Shown: positions 33,582-33,831 of the stretch, piece by piece
How positions within the stretch are numbered: position 1 is the first letter of the stretch
How the letters are laid out: the number at the start of each line of letters is the position of its first letter
NCBI GenBank assembly: GCA_021203865.1
Contig: JAJQAJ010000004.1
Location: 1-33,831, forward strand
DNA: 33,831 nt
Origin: Clostridia bacterium
GTDB lineage: Bacteria > Bacillota > Clostridia > Christensenellales > Borkfalkiaceae
Reading direction: 5' to 3'
The notes under the pieces: model-generated
What the model saw: only the letters and a program-made list of their open reading frames with translations
The model's database searches: none
Told to the model about the DNA's origin: nothing
Made by a program: the position numbers and the translations under genes

Positions 33582-33755
33582 TGTAGTCTTAATGCCACAT
33601 AAAGTTAGTCTAATTTAAGACTATATTTGGGTGTAGTCTTAAAGTGTGGCGGTGTAGTCTTAAATGTAGTCCTAAATATAGTTTTAAAGTGGGTTTGGCT
33701 GTCCACCGCTGTGGTTAATTTTAACCTTGGGTGTAGTCTTAAATGTAGTCTTAAA
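33582..33755 (+). repeat. 12-bp repeat field after mutS2
   Basis: TGTAGTCTTAAA occurs at 33632, 33653, 33732 and 33744. Near copies lie at 33582 (TGTAGTCTTAAT), 33665 (TGTAGTCCTAAA) and 33677 (TATAGTTTTAAA). Copies at 33653-33688 form a tandem run of three and those at 33732-33755 a run of two. TTAAGACTA at 33615-33623 is an inverted copy facing TTAGTCTAA at 33605-33613. A GGTTAA/TTAACC palindrome lies at 33713-33726. No gene is supported in 33558-33831. Confidence 0.8.
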
Positions 33756-33787
33756 AAAAGGGCATCCTCCGGATTCGGAAAAATATG

Positions 33788-33803
33788 GTTTCAGGGGTGA
33801 AAC
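33788..33803 (+). other. Perfect small hairpin near the right edge
   Basis: GTTTCA (33788-33793) pairs with TGAAAC (33798-33803) across GGGG. No T run follows. It may be an operator or leader hairpin of a gene starting beyond the window. Confidence 0.35.
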
Positions 33804-33831
33804 AAAGAGAATGGTATATTACAAACAGCTA

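Noticed and set aside
33614..33718. Peptide with repeated Cys-Ser-Leu-Lys from the 12-bp repeats
   Set aside because: Twelve bases keep a frame, but there is no start codon or ribosome binding site and a stop follows after 33 codons.
33811..33831. Start of another gene (MVYYKQL...) at the right edge
   Set aside because: Only seven codons are visible, with a weak AAAGAGA before the ATG; this is too little to call.

Overview
The window reads as a chromosomal segment of a Gram-positive anaerobe of the Clostridia type, probably an uncultured gut lineage. The reasons are a uvrC / HAD phosphatase / U32 / mutS2 gene run, a Cys-lipobox lipoprotein with a Big_2 domain, a giant secreted repeat protein with a membrane-hairpin anchor, GGAGG-type ribosome binding sites, sigma-A-like promoters (TTGAAA, 17 bp, TATAAT or TATCAT), and several copies of the AAA-ATPase/PD-(D/E)XK families common in such genomes. 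Every supported gene is on the + strand. No tRNA, rRNA, CRISPR array, transposase or integrase was seen.

Left end (1-2213): three 32-bp phased direct repeats lead into a strong promoter and a DUF4143-type ATPase gene (230-1579). Then comes a heavily deleted remnant (1755-2061) of a second ATPase family (PF09820/PF08011).

Centre (2214-22633): an exported lipoprotein that fuses a Big_2 Ig-like domain to a family 3 solute-binding domain, followed after 71 bp by one uninterrupted 19.2-kb frame encoding a 6398-residue surface protein. It has a signal peptide, about 18 repeated modules, a helical stretch, a small beta-rich domain and a C-terminal pair of membrane segments. The first five modules are long right-handed beta-helices with about 60 'MYGG..SGNTA..GGGVYV'-type rungs. 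The later 13 are shorter 'DLNGH' modules, interspersed with a recurring His-x-His ... Cys-x-Cys-Gly motif. I read these two genes as one cell-surface unit, possibly for adhesion or nutrient capture; that function is inferred.

Middle right (22634-26382): a terminator, a good promoter, an intact PF09820/PF08011 ATPase gene (22848-24542) lacking the expected nuclease lysine, a second terminator, and a decayed paralogue (24664-26225) with four in-frame stops and a frameshift. Members of this family therefore bracket the surface-protein block in direct orientation.

Right end (26383-33831): a compact operon of uvrC, a Cof-type HAD phosphatase, a U32/DUF3656 protein and mutS2, whose genes overlap by 4, 20 and 4 bases. 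Its promoter overlaps the uvrC start, so the mRNA may be leaderless. Downstream of mutS2 is a 12-bp repeat field (TGTAGTCTTAAA and variants) with no supported gene.
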